This document shows, one piece after another, positions 40,325-48,225 of a DNA stretch of 64,000 nt. The translations under genes were made by a program, and so were the position numbers. Where the stretch lies: contig CAWGSA010000002.1 of NCBI GenBank assembly GCA_963825175.1, positions 1,302,001 through 1,366,000 on the forward strand, read 5' to 3'. The DNA comes from DATFTF01 sp963825175 (GTDB taxonomy: Bacteria; Acidobacteriota; Thermoanaerobaculia; UBA5066; Gp7-AA6). Each line of letters begins with the position of its first letter. Position 1 is the first letter of the stretch. Below the pieces are notes generated by a model. That model saw nothing but the letters and a program-made list of their open reading frames with translations. It did not search any database and was not told where the DNA came from.

Positions 40325-42163
40325 ATGACCTCCGACCGCGTCATCGTCGTCGGCGGCGGCCTGGCCGGCCTGATGGCCACGGTGCGCGCCGCGGAGATGG
40401 GCGTGCCGGTCGATCTCTTCTCGATCGTTCCCGTCAAGCGCAGCCACTCCGTCTGCGCGCAGGGAGGGATCAACGGAGCGGTCAACACCAAAGGGGAAGG
40501 CGACTCGCCCGAGATCCACTTCGACGACACGGTCTATGGCGGAGACTTCCTGGCGGACCAGGCCCCGGTCAAGGCCATGTGCTACGCCGCGCCGGGGATC
40601 ATCAATTTGCTGGACCGCATGGGGGTGATGTTCAACCGCACACCGGAGGGGCTGCTCGACTTCCGGCGCTTCGGCGGGACCAAGCACCACCGGACCGCCT
40701 TCGCCGGCGCGACCACCGGCCAGCAGCTTCTCTATGCCCTGGACGAGCAGGTACGCCGCCACGAGGTCGCCGGGCTGGTGAACAAGTACGAGTACTGGGA
40801 GTTCCTGGGCCTGGTTCGCGACGCGGACGGCAACTGCCGCGGGATCGCCGCGCTCGACTGGTATTCCATGAAGATCGAGGCGTTCCCGGCGATGGCGGTC
40901 ATGCTCGCCACCGGCGGGCCGGGCATCGTCTTCGGGCGCTCGACCAACTCCGTGATCAATACCGGCACGGCCGCGGCCGCCGCGTACCAGGAGGGCGCGT
41001 GGTACGCCAACGGCGAGTTCATCCAGGTGCATCCGACGGCCATTCCCGGCACCGACAAGCTGCGCCTGATGTCCGAGTCGGCCCGCGGCGAGGGGGGCCG
41101 GATGTGGGTGCCGCGCGCGCAGGGGGACAAGCGGGAACCGCGCTCCATTCCGGAGGGCGAGCGCTGGTATTTTCTGGAGGAGAAGTACCCGTCGCTCGGC
41201 AACCTCGTGCCGCGCGACATCGCCACCCGCGAAATCTTTCAGGTCTGTCTGGAAGGACGCGGGGTCGACGGCAAGCGGCAGGTGTACCTGGACTTGACCC
41301 ACATCCCCAGGAAGGAGCTCGACGTCAAGCTCGGAGGGATCCTGGAGATCTACGAGAAATTCGTGGGAGACGATCCGCGAGAGGTCCCCATGAAGGTCTT
41401 CCCGGGAATGCACTATTCCATGGGAGGGCTGTGGGTCGATTTCGCCAAGGACGACAAGACCGGGATGCTGGATGAGACGTCGACGCGGAACCAGTCCACC
41501 AACGTTCCCGGCCTCTATGCCGCGGGCGAGGTCGATTTCTCGATCCACGGAGCCAATCGCCTGGGCGCCAACTCGCTGGTGTCCTGCCTGTACGCGGGAA
41601 GGATCGGCGGCCCGGCCATGGTGCGGTACGGGCGTGAGAAGGGGTGCAAGCTCCCCGCCGCCGACGCCGCGTTCGCGGCGGCCCGGAAGAAGTGGGAAGA
41701 GGAGTTCTCGCGCATCTCCGGCATGTCTGGCCCGGAGAACCCGCACGTGCTGGCCGAGGAGATGGGCGACTGGATGACGGACAACGTCACGGTCATCCGC
41801 GAGAACGGAAAGCTCGCCGCCACCGAGCAGAAGCTCGTCGAGCTGACCGACCGGTGGAACCGCATCGGCCTGACCGACAAGGGCGCCTACGCCAACCGCG
41901 AGCTGTCCTTCATCAATCAGCTGCGTAACATGCTGGTGATCGCCCGTGTGATGACGCACGGCGCGCTCCTGCGCGACGAGTCCCGCGGCGCGCACTACAA
42001 GGTCAAGGATCTCTCCAGGGGGATCGTCGAGGAGAACGCGCTGCCTCGCGACGACGCCAACTTCCTGAAGACGACCATTGCCGAGCACTCGCCGGACGGA
42101 CCGAAGATCTCCTACCGTCCGGTCGATACTTCGTTGATCAAGCCGCGGCCGAGGAAATACTGA
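40325..42163 (+). CDS. sdhA: succinate dehydrogenase flavoprotein subunit
   Basis: The 612-residue FAD protein oxidises succinate. It shows the nucleotide motif VVGGGLAGLMAT, the His for covalent FAD in KRSHSVCAQGGINGA, the substrate loop HPTAIPGTDKL and SESARGEGG, the proton-path arginine region and the second FAD contact GANRLGANSL. The sequence is of the non-mitochondrial type, consistent with the sdhC anchor. An array of heptamers lies on each side of the gene. Confidence 0.96.
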   Translation: MTSDRVIVVGGGLAGLMATVRAAEMGVPVDLFSIVPVKRSHSVCAQGGINGAVNTKGEGDSPEIHFDDTVYGGDFLADQAPVKAMCYAAPGIINLLDRMGVMFNRTPEGLLDFRRFGGTKHHRTAFAGATTGQQLLYALDEQVRRHEVAGLVNKYEYWEFLGLVRDADGNCRGIAALDWYSMKIEAFPAMAVMLATGGPGIVFGRSTNSVINTGTAAAAAYQEGAWYANGEFIQVHPTAIPGTDKLRLMSESARGEGGRMWVPRAQGDKREPRSIPEGERWYFLEEKYPSLGNLVPRDIATREIFQVCLEGRGVDGKRQVYLDLTHIPRKELDVKLGGILEIYEKFVGDDPREVPMKVFPGMHYSMGGLWVDFAKDDKTGMLDETSTRNQSTNVPGLYAAGEVDFSIHGANRLGANSLVSCLYAGRIGGPAMVRYGREKGCKLPAADAAFAAARKKWEEEFSRISGMSGPENPHVLAEEMGDWMTDNVTVIRENGKLAATEQKLVELTDRWNRIGLTDKGAYANRELSFINQLRNMLVIARVMTHGALLRDESRGAHYKVKDLSRGIVEENALPRDDANFLKTTIAEHSPDGPKISYRPVDTSLIKPRPRKY

Positions 42164-42164
42164 C

Positions 42165-42246
42165 GTGAAGCGTGAGGCGTTAGGCGTGAGGCGTACGACG
42201 GAAACGCCGCGGGGCTTCGCCTTACGCCTCACGCCTTTCGCCTAAC
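42165..42246. repeat. GTGAGGC-type heptamer arrays between sdhA and sdhB
   Basis: The plus arm is GTGAAGC, GTGAGGC, GTTAGGC, GTGAGGC, GTACGAC (42165-42199). The minus arm is GTTAGGC, GAAAGGC, GTGAGGC, GTAAGGC, followed by GAAGCCC (42246-42212). The array begins two bases after the sdhA stop and ends ten bases before sdhB. Confidence 0.88.
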
Positions 42247-42255
42247 GAGGTTTCG

Positions 42256-43002
42256 ATGACCTCCACCATCCGCCTCTCCGTCAAGCGCCAGGACACTCCC
42301 ACCTCCTCCCCCTACTGGGAGGAGTACGAGGTCCCCTACCAGCCCCGCCAGAACGTGATCTCGGTCCTGATGCAGGTCGAGAAGGACCCGAAGACCCGGC
42401 AGGGGAAGAGGACGTCGCCGGTGGTCTACGACCGCGCGTGCCTGGAAGAGGTCTGCGGCTCCTGCGCCATGCGCATCAATGGCGTGTCGCGAATGGCGTG
42501 CACCGCACTGATCGACTCACTGGAGCAGCCGATCAGGCTGGAGCCGCTCGGCAAGTTCCCGGTGCTGAGGGACCTGGCGGTCGACCGGCAACAGATGTTC
42601 GACGCGTTGAAGCGGGTCCGGGCGTGGATCCCGATCGACGGCACGTACGATCTCGGACCGGGCCCGCGCATGCCGGAAGCGCAGCGCGAGATCGCGTACC
42701 ACTTCTCCAAGTGCATCAGCTGCGGCAACTGCCTGGACGTGTGCCCGCAGGTCAACGACCGTTCCAATTTCATCGGCGCGGCGGCCGTGGCGCAGGCCCG
42801 CCTCTTCAACACTCATCCGACCGGCGCGATGAACGCGGTCGAACGGATCGAGGCCCTCATGGCCGACGGCGGCGTGGACGACTGCGGCAACGCCCAGAAC
42901 TGCGTGCGGGCCTGTCCCAAGTCGATTCCGCTGACCACCGCGATCGCCGAGATGTACCGGGCTTGTTCCCTGCAGGGGCTGAAGAAGCTGTTTGGGTCGT
43001 AA
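42256..43002 (+). CDS. sdhB: succinate dehydrogenase iron-sulphur subunit
   Basis: The 248-residue electron-transfer subunit has all three cluster sites: [2Fe-2S] in CLEEVCGSCAMRINGVSRMAC (given in part as CGSCAM), [4Fe-4S] in CISCGNCLDVCP and the third in NCVRACPKSIP. It passes electrons from the flavin to the haems of SdhC. The stop codon TAA is itself the middle of the first heptamer (GTAAGGC) of the following array. Confidence 0.95.
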   Translation: MTSTIRLSVKRQDTPTSSPYWEEYEVPYQPRQNVISVLMQVEKDPKTRQGKRTSPVVYDRACLEEVCGSCAMRINGVSRMACTALIDSLEQPIRLEPLGKFPVLRDLAVDRQQMFDALKRVRAWIPIDGTYDLGPGPRMPEAQREIAYHFSKCISCGNCLDVCPQVNDRSNFIGAAAVAQARLFNTHPTGAMNAVERIEALMADGGVDDCGNAQNCVRACPKSIPLTTAIAEMYRACSLQGLKKLFGS

Positions 43003-43082
43003 GGCGTAAGGCGTGAGGCGTGAGGCGAGGCGTGACAGAAGGCGCGGAACCTTCGCCTAACGCCTTACGCCTCACCCCTCAC
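42999..43082. repeat. GTGAGGC-type heptamer arrays between sdhB and sucC
   Basis: The plus arm GTAAGGC, GTAAGGC, GTGAGGC, GTGAGGC (42999-43026) includes the stop of sdhB. The minus arm GTGAGGG, GTGAGGC, GTAAGGC, GTTAGGC (43082-43055) closes the pair. The two arms are nearly complementary and could form a long hairpin. Confidence 0.88.
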
Positions 43083-43126
43083 GAAAAGTCTCTCGAAGCC
43101 GAAGGGAACCTCGAGGGCACGCCCGG

Positions 43127-43132
43127 TATAAT
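43127..43132 (+). promoter_or_regulatory. TATAAT box upstream of sucC
   Basis: A perfect TATAAT ends twelve bases before the sucC ATG, after the heptamer hairpin. If active it would start an internal transcript for sucCD-ndk with a leader of only a few bases. No -35 hexamer is evident at 17 bases. Confidence 0.45.
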
Positions 43133-43144
43133 CCGCGCTCTTCC

Positions 43145-44302
43145 ATGAAGGTCCACGAATACCAGGCCAAGTCGATCCTCGCGCGCTACGGAGTCGCCGT
43201 GCCGCGCGGAGAGGTCACCGACAGTCCGGGGCAGGCCCGGGAGATCGCCAGGCGCCTCGGCGGGCGCGCCGTGGTCAAGGCCCAGATCCACGCCGGCGGG
43301 CGCGGCAAGGGCGGCGGCGTCAAGCTGGCCAAGGATCCGGCAGAGGCCGAGACGCTGGCCAAGGCCATCCTCGGCATGACGCTGGTGACGCCGCAGACCG
43401 GCCCCGGCGGCCGTGTGGTCAAGAAGGTCTTGGTCGAGGAGGCTCTGGACATCGACCGCGAGCTCTACCTGGGGATCACCCTCGACCGCGGCCGCGGGCT
43501 TCCGGCGATGATGGTCTCGAAGTTCGGTGGGATGGAGATCGAAGAGGTGGCAGCCAGGGACGCCTCGGCGATCGTCCGCGAGGCGATCGATCCGGCTCTG
43601 GGCATGTTCGCGTTTCAGGCGCGCAAGCTGGCTTTCGCGCTCGACCTCTCCGGGGAGACGCTGCGCAAGGGGACGGCCTTCATGCAGGCGCTCTTCAAGG
43701 CCTACGCCGACACCGACGCCTCGCTGGCGGAGATCAATCCGCTTCTCATCACCAAGTCGGGCGACGTCCTGGCCCTGGACGCCAAGATGAACTTCGACGA
43801 CAACGCGCTGTTCCGCCACGCTGAGATCCGCGAGATGCGGGACCTGAACGAGGAGGACCCGCTGGAGGTCGAGGCTTCCAAGTTCGGATTGAACTACATC
43901 AAGCTCGACGGCAACGTCGGATGCATGGTCAACGGCGCGGGCCTGGCCATGGCCACGATGGACCTGGTCAAGCTCGCGGGCGGGGAGCCTGCGAACTTCC
44001 TGGACGTGGGAGGCGGCGCCAACGAGGAGCAAGTCAAGAACGCCTTCCGCATCATTCTTTCCGACGCCAACGTGAAGGCGATCCTGATCAACATCTTCGG
44101 CGGGATCATGCGCTGCGACATCATCGCCAATGGCGTCGTCGCCGCGGTCAAGGAGATGGGGCTCGCGACGCCGGTGGTCGTCCGCCTGGAAGGAACCAAC
44201 GTCGACCTGGGCAAGAAGATCCTGCGCGAGTCGGGCTTGAAGATCACGCCGGCCGACGGCCTGGCCGACGCCGCGAGGAAGGTCGTGGAGGCCACGCGAT
44301 GA
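43145..44302 (+). CDS. sucC: succinyl-CoA synthetase beta subunit
   Basis: The 385-residue ATP-grasp subunit opens with MKVHEYQAKSILARYGVAVP. It has the nucleotide-binding region VVKAQIHAGGRGKGGGVKLA and the C-terminal CoA-ligase phosphate region LDVGGGANEEQVKNAF and NIFGGIMRCD. With SucD it makes a nucleoside triphosphate from succinyl-CoA. It continues the TCA operon after sdhB. Confidence 0.96.
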   Translation: MKVHEYQAKSILARYGVAVPRGEVTDSPGQAREIARRLGGRAVVKAQIHAGGRGKGGGVKLAKDPAEAETLAKAILGMTLVTPQTGPGGRVVKKVLVEEALDIDRELYLGITLDRGRGLPAMMVSKFGGMEIEEVAARDASAIVREAIDPALGMFAFQARKLAFALDLSGETLRKGTAFMQALFKAYADTDASLAEINPLLITKSGDVLALDAKMNFDDNALFRHAEIREMRDLNEEDPLEVEASKFGLNYIKLDGNVGCMVNGAGLAMATMDLVKLAGGEPANFLDVGGGANEEQVKNAFRIILSDANVKAILINIFGGIMRCDIIANGVVAAVKEMGLATPVVVRLEGTNVDLGKKILRESGLKITPADGLADAARKVVEATR

Positions 44303-44330
44303 TCCATGCCGCTCAGGTTTCTCCGGCTTC

Positions 44331-44358
44331 GCCTGACGCCTCACGCCTTACGCCTGAC
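44331..44358 (-). repeat. heptamer array between sucC and sucD
   Basis: On the minus strand GTCAGGC, GTAAGGC, GTGAGGC, GTCAGGC run from 44358 to 44331 in exact seven-base steps. No opposing plus-strand arm is seen here, so this is a half site. Confidence 0.85.
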
Positions 44359-44369
44359 GGCTCCAACGC

Positions 44370-45257
44370 ATGAGCATCTGGGTCGGCCGCCAGACGCGCC
44401 TTCTCGTCCAGGGCCTGACCGGCCGGGAGGGGAGTTTCCACGCGCTGGCGTCGCGTGAGTACGGCACGCAGGTCGTCGCGGGCGTGACCCCCGGCAAGGG
44501 CGGGACGACGCACGAGGGCATCCCGGTGTTTCACACGGTAGCGCAGGCGGTGGCGGCGACGGAAGCGAACGCGTCCATGATCTTCGTGCCGCCTCCCTTC
44601 GCCGCCGACGCGGTGGTGGAAGCAGCAGACGCGGGAGTGGCCATCATCGCCTGCATCACCGAGGGGATCCCGACCAACGACATGATCCGAGTCAGGGCGT
44701 TCCTGGCGGACGCAAACGCTGCCGGAAAGCCCGCGCGCCTGATCGGACCCAACTGTCCGGGGATCATCACGCCGGGGGAGTGCAAGATCGGGATCATGCC
44801 CGGGCGGATCCACAAGCCGGGGCGCATCGGAGTGATCTCGAGGTCCGGCACGTTGACCTACGAAGCGGTCGACCAGTTGAGCCGTCTGGACCTGGGCCAG
44901 TCGACGGTCATCGGCATTGGCGGCGATCCGGTCAACGGCACGAGCTTCATCGACTGCCTGCGCGCGTTCGGCGAGGATTCGGGAACCGACGCGGTGGTCC
45001 TGATCGGCGAGATCGGCGGGATGGCGGAGGAGGAAGCGGCGTGTTTCATCGCCGGCCACTTCCGCAAACCGGTCGTCGCGTTCATCGCCGGCCAGACCGC
45101 TCCGCCCGGCCGCCGGATGGGACATGCCGGTGCGATCATCGCCGGAGGGCGCGGAACCGCTGCCGACAAGATGAAGGCCCTCTCGGAGGCGGGCGTCCAC
45201 GTGGTGAAATCCCCCGCCGATATGGGCCAGAAGATGAGGGAAGTGCTCAAGCAATGA
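44370..45257 (+). CDS. sucD: succinyl-CoA synthetase alpha subunit
   Basis: The 295-residue subunit has the CoA-binding start LLVQGLTGREGSFH, the segment GPNCPGIITPGECKIGIMPG, SRSGTLTYEAV and the phosphorylated active-site His in RRMGHAGAIIAGG. It pairs with SucC. It lies 67 bases after sucC, the gap being filled by a heptamer half-site. Confidence 0.96.
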   Translation: MSIWVGRQTRLLVQGLTGREGSFHALASREYGTQVVAGVTPGKGGTTHEGIPVFHTVAQAVAATEANASMIFVPPPFAADAVVEAADAGVAIIACITEGIPTNDMIRVRAFLADANAAGKPARLIGPNCPGIITPGECKIGIMPGRIHKPGRIGVISRSGTLTYEAVDQLSRLDLGQSTVIGIGGDPVNGTSFIDCLRAFGEDSGTDAVVLIGEIGGMAEEEAACFIAGHFRKPVVAFIAGQTAPPGRRMGHAGAIIAGGRGTAADKMKALSEAGVHVVKSPADMGQKMREVLKQ

Positions 45258-45267
45258 AGCGCTCGAG

Positions 45268-45302
45268 AAACGACGAGCGACGAGTGACCAGCGACGAGTC
45301 AT
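45268..45302 (-). repeat. heptamer array between sucD and ndk
   Basis: On the minus strand ATGACTC, GTCGCTG, GTCACTC, GTCGCTC and GTCGTTT follow without a gap. The array fills most of the 57-base intergenic gap and ends close to the ribosome site of ndk. Confidence 0.75.
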
Positions 45303-45314
45303 GGGAGCAATGAA

Positions 45315-45734
45315 GTGAAGACGGAGCGAACGCTGACCATCGTGAAGCCCGACGCTGTTTCCGCCAGCCAGATCGGCGCGATCCTGGCTCATCTCGAGAA
45401 GGAGGGATTCCGCTTCGCCGGGATCAAGAAGGTGCGCCTGACCGTCGAGCAGGCCCGCGCGTTCTACGCCGTGCACCGGGAGCGCCCATTCTACGAAGCG
45501 CTGGTTCGGTTCATGACCGAAGGGCCCGTCGTGGTCGCGTCCCTGGAAAGGACCGATGCCGTGGCGCATCTGCGCCGGACCATGGGGGCGACCGATTCGC
45601 GAAAGGCCGATGCCGGTACAATACGCAACTTGTATGGCACCGACATCGAGCGCAACGCCGTCCACGGCAGCGATTCACCGGAGAACGCGGCCAGCGAGGT
45701 CGCGTTTTTCTTCTCCGAATCGGAGCTGATCTAG
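45315..45734 (+). CDS. ndk: nucleoside diphosphate kinase
   Basis: The 139-residue enzyme exchanges terminal phosphates among nucleotides. It begins at GTG 45315 (GGGAG at 45303-45307) with TLTIVKPDAVS, and has the catalytic His in RNAVHGSDSPENA and the end ASEVAFFFSESELI. Its place after sucCD is sensible, since it can spread the triphosphate made by succinyl-CoA synthetase. Confidence 0.96.
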   Translation: MKTERTLTIVKPDAVSASQIGAILAHLEKEGFRFAGIKKVRLTVEQARAFYAVHRERPFYEALVRFMTEGPVVVASLERTDAVAHLRRTMGATDSRKADAGTIRNLYGTDIERNAVHGSDSPENAASEVAFFFSESELI

Positions 45735-45743
45735 AAACGGCCC

Positions 45744-45778
45744 GCCTACCGCCTCTCGCCTCCCGCCTCCCGTCTCGC
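45744..45778 (-). repeat. heptamer array overlapping the 3' end of trmJ
   Basis: On the minus strand GCGAGAC, GGGAGGC, GGGAGGC, GAGAGGC and GGTAGGC run in seven-base steps. They encode the last residues of the TrmJ-like protein (ARREAGGERR) and its stop, so the array has extended into, or created, the C-terminus. Confidence 0.7.
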
Positions 45779-46483
45779 CAAGGCCACCAGAACCCGGTTG
45801 GCCACTCCGCGCAGGATTGCGACGTCCCGCTCGAGGAGCGGCCGACTGGCCACCAGCCGCCGCCAGTCGCGCAGCGTCCGACCCCGGTGCCCGGTGTCGT
45901 AGAAACCGATGGCGTCGAGCGCGCGGTCCCAATGCGCGATCATGGCTTCGACGTCCTGCGAGAGGGCCCACGGATCGCCGGTGCTCTCCGACGGGGCTTG
46001 CGCGAAGAGGGTCGTCGCCAGGATCACCGCCACGGCATGGGAGAGGTTCATCGTCGGGAAGCGCCGCTCCGTGGGGATGGTCACCGTGGCCGAGGAGCGC
46101 GCCAGCTCCTCTTCGGTCAGGCCGCTCTTTTCCGGCCCGAACACGAACGCCACGCGGGCCGCATCCCCGGTCTCCGCCAGGAAGGCCGGGAGCTCGCGAA
46201 GGTCGAGCGAGCGGTGCTTCGCTCTCCCGCGCAGGGACGAGGTCGCGACGACGATTCCGAAATCCTCGACCGCCGCGGACAGAGTGCCGTACCGCCGGCT
46301 CGCACCCAGAACGTCATCCGCTCCGGATGCCAGGCGGACGGCGTCCTCGTCGGCCGGCGCCGCCGGATCGACCAGGCGCAGGTCGTGCACACCGAAGTTC
46401 TTGGCGGCCCGGGCCGCGGAGCCGAGATTGGAGGAGAGGTGGGTGCGGACCAGGACGACCGCGAACCTGTCGGAGGGTCTCAT
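45746..46483 (-). CDS. TrmJ-like SPOUT RNA methyltransferase
   Basis: The 245-residue protein has the SPOUT signature motifs of TrmJ: VLVRTHLSSNLGSAARAAKNFG at the start (given in part as NLGSAARAAKNFG), FGPEKSGLTEEEL, and the knot IPTERRFPTMNLSHAVAV. TrmJ 2'-O-methylates position 32 of tRNA anticodon loops; related enzymes modify rRNA. The last ten residues are encoded by a heptamer array. The gene is divergent from the VWFA gene with 34 bases between them. Confidence 0.85.
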   Translation of the reverse strand: MRPSDRFAVVLVRTHLSSNLGSAARAAKNFGVHDLRLVDPAAPADEDAVRLASGADDVLGASRRYGTLSAAVEDFGIVVATSSLRGRAKHRSLDLRELPAFLAETGDAARVAFVFGPEKSGLTEEELARSSATVTIPTERRFPTMNLSHAVAVILATTLFAQAPSESTGDPWALSQDVEAMIAHWDRALDAIGFYDTGHRGRTLRDWRRLVASRPLLERDVAILRGVANRVLVALARREAGGERR

Positions 46484-46517
46484 GGGCCGGAATTATCGGG
46501 GCTCACCGGCTTTTTCT

Positions 46518-47516
46518 ATGTCTCAGATGGCTCCTTCTCGACTGGGGTGGGGACTGGCGGGGTGGCTGCTCGCGGCGGCAGTCCTGCCCCAGCAGAAACC
46601 GGACCAGCCGCAGATTCCAACGTATTCCGAGAGCACGGGCTCGGAGTACGTCCTGTTGCCGGTGCAGGTCTTCGACAAGAAGGGCCAGTTCGTGGACGGG
46701 CTCTCCAAGAAAGACTTCCAGGTTCGGGTGGAGGGGGTGGCCGTCGACGTCGACACCTTCGACCGGGACGACAACGCTCCGGTCTCCTTCGCTTTTCTGG
46801 TCGACACTTCCGGCAGTATGCGCCTGGCGGACAAGCTCGCGCACGCCAAGGACGCCGTCCGCGCGATCGTCGCCAGACGCCGGCCGGGGGACGACTTCGC
46901 GCTGTTCGCGTTTGCCGAGGACGAGGTCCGTCAGCTGGCGGACTTCGCCGTCGACCCGTCCCGGCTGTTGAGGGAGCTCTCCGCGCTGGAGGCGTCCGGC
47001 CGGACGGCCCTCTTCGATGCCGTTGCGGCCACACCCTCGCGGATGCTCGCCGGACGCAATGGGAAGCGGGCCATCCTGCTTTTCACCGACGGCGTCGACA
47101 ACGCCAGCCGCCTGACTCCGGTGGAGATGGCAGAGATCCTGCAACAGATCTCGATACCCGTCTATGCGATCGGGATGAAGAATGCCGCCTTCGACCGACT
47201 GAGCGACGAGGAACGCCGCGACCTGGCGCTTGAGAACTTGAAAATCCTGGCGTCTTCGAGCGGCGGGGAGATGTTTCTGGCGGGCGGAGAGGACGATTTG
47301 AGGCCGATGGCCCAGAAAATCGACTCGGAATTGCGAAAGCAGTACCTTTTGGGGTTCGCTCCCTCTGGACGCGGGGACCCCAAATACCGGATCATTATGG
47401 TGTCCGTGGCCAGACCCGGCCGCTGGGTGATCCGGGCTCGTCGCGGTTATAGGGGGAGCGCGCCGGTGCCGGCCTCGGGCATGAAGCCCGCAGCGGCTCC
47501 GGTGGCGGTTCATTGA
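46518..47516 (+). CDS. VWFA-domain exported protein
   Basis: The 332-residue product has an N-terminal signal or anchor (LGWGLAGWLLAAAVLP). A short beta region follows (YVLLPVQVFDKKGQFVDGLSKKDFQV). Then comes a von Willebrand A domain with the metal site DTSGSM, GRTALFDAV and LFTDGVDN. This combination is very common in acidobacteria-like genomes as 'VWA domain-containing' proteins of unknown role. It is 24 bases upstream of the OmpA-type gene in the same direction. Confidence 0.85.
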   Translation: MSQMAPSRLGWGLAGWLLAAAVLPQQKPDQPQIPTYSESTGSEYVLLPVQVFDKKGQFVDGLSKKDFQVRVEGVAVDVDTFDRDDNAPVSFAFLVDTSGSMRLADKLAHAKDAVRAIVARRRPGDDFALFAFAEDEVRQLADFAVDPSRLLRELSALEASGRTALFDAVAATPSRMLAGRNGKRAILLFTDGVDNASRLTPVEMAEILQQISIPVYAIGMKNAAFDRLSDEERRDLALENLKILASSSGGEMFLAGGEDDLRPMAQKIDSELRKQYLLGFAPSGRGDPKYRIIMVSVARPGRWVIRARRGYRGSAPVPASGMKPAAAPVAVH

Positions 47517-47540
47517 CTGTCGAAAGGAGGGTAGTCCCAG

Positions 47541-48167
47541 ATGGTTTACCGAAGACGGATCTCCTGGATCGCGGGCGGGGCGCTTCTTCTCGGGATCTCC
47601 GGCCTCACGGGTTGCGCTTCCAAGCGCTACGTCACCGACGAGGTCTCGAAGAGTAGCGCCGCGTCGGAGAAACGGATCAACGAGGTGGAGACCCAGGTCG
47701 AGGTCACGCAGAGCAAGGTCAAGGATCACGACAGCCGAATTGCCGAGCTCGACAAGACGACGCGGGAGGCGCTGGAGCGCGCCGAGGCGGCGGGCAAGCT
47801 GGCGGAAGGCAAGTTCGTCTATTCGCTGGTCCTCTCCGACGACGCGGTGAAGTTCCCGTTGAACGGCCACCTGCTGTCCCAGGACGCCGAGGACAAGCTG
47901 AAGGATTTCTCCGAGCGCCTCAAGTCCGAGAACAAGAACGTCTATCTGGAGATTCAGGGGCACACCGACGCGACGGGCCCCAAGGACTACAACTACAAGC
48001 TCGGGGAGCAGCGGGCGGAAGCGGTTCGGCGTTTCCTGAACAAACAGGGGATCGCGCTGAACCGGATGTCCACGATTTCCTACGGCGAGGAAGAGCCGGT
48101 CGATTCGAACAAGACCAAGACCGGGCGGTCGAAGAATCGCCGGGTGGTCGTTGTCGTCCTTGCGTAG
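47541..48167 (+). CDS. OmpA-family lipoprotein
   Basis: The 208-residue lipoprotein has a lipobox (GLTGC, Cys near 25). A coiled coil with Lpp-like heptads follows (about 35-90). The C-terminal OmpA domain binds peptidoglycan (YLEIQGHTDATGPKDYNYKLGEQRAEAV, shown here in part as QGHTDATG, and RSKNRRVVVVV). It should tether the outer membrane to the wall, like Pal. A ribosome site AAAGGAGG lies upstream. Confidence 0.9.
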   Translation: MVYRRRISWIAGGALLLGISGLTGCASKRYVTDEVSKSSAASEKRINEVETQVEVTQSKVKDHDSRIAELDKTTREALERAEAAGKLAEGKFVYSLVLSDDAVKFPLNGHLLSQDAEDKLKDFSERLKSENKNVYLEIQGHTDATGPKDYNYKLGEQRAEAVRRFLNKQGIALNRMSTISYGEEEPVDSNKTKTGRSKNRRVVVVVLA

Positions 48168-48182
48168 CGCGCTTCGCGCGCC

Positions 48183-48210
48183 GTGAGGCGTGAGGCGTAA
48201 GGCGTAAGGC
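48183..48210 (+). repeat. heptamer array after the OmpA-type gene
   Basis: GTGAGGC, GTGAGGC, GTAAGGC, GTAAGGC run in exact steps on the plus strand, followed by GAAAACG. No opposing arm is seen; the next element is a transcription terminator. Confidence 0.88.
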
Positions 48211-48225
48211 GAAAACGTCGGATGT

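Noticed and set aside
40193..42232. Long minus-strand frame opposite sdhA
   Set aside because: It has no motif, and the plus strand encodes an unmistakable flavoprotein.
34481..48210. Heptamer arrays taken as CRISPR or as REP elements
   Set aside because: There are no unique spacers and the units are seven bases with no fixed consensus, so neither class fits.
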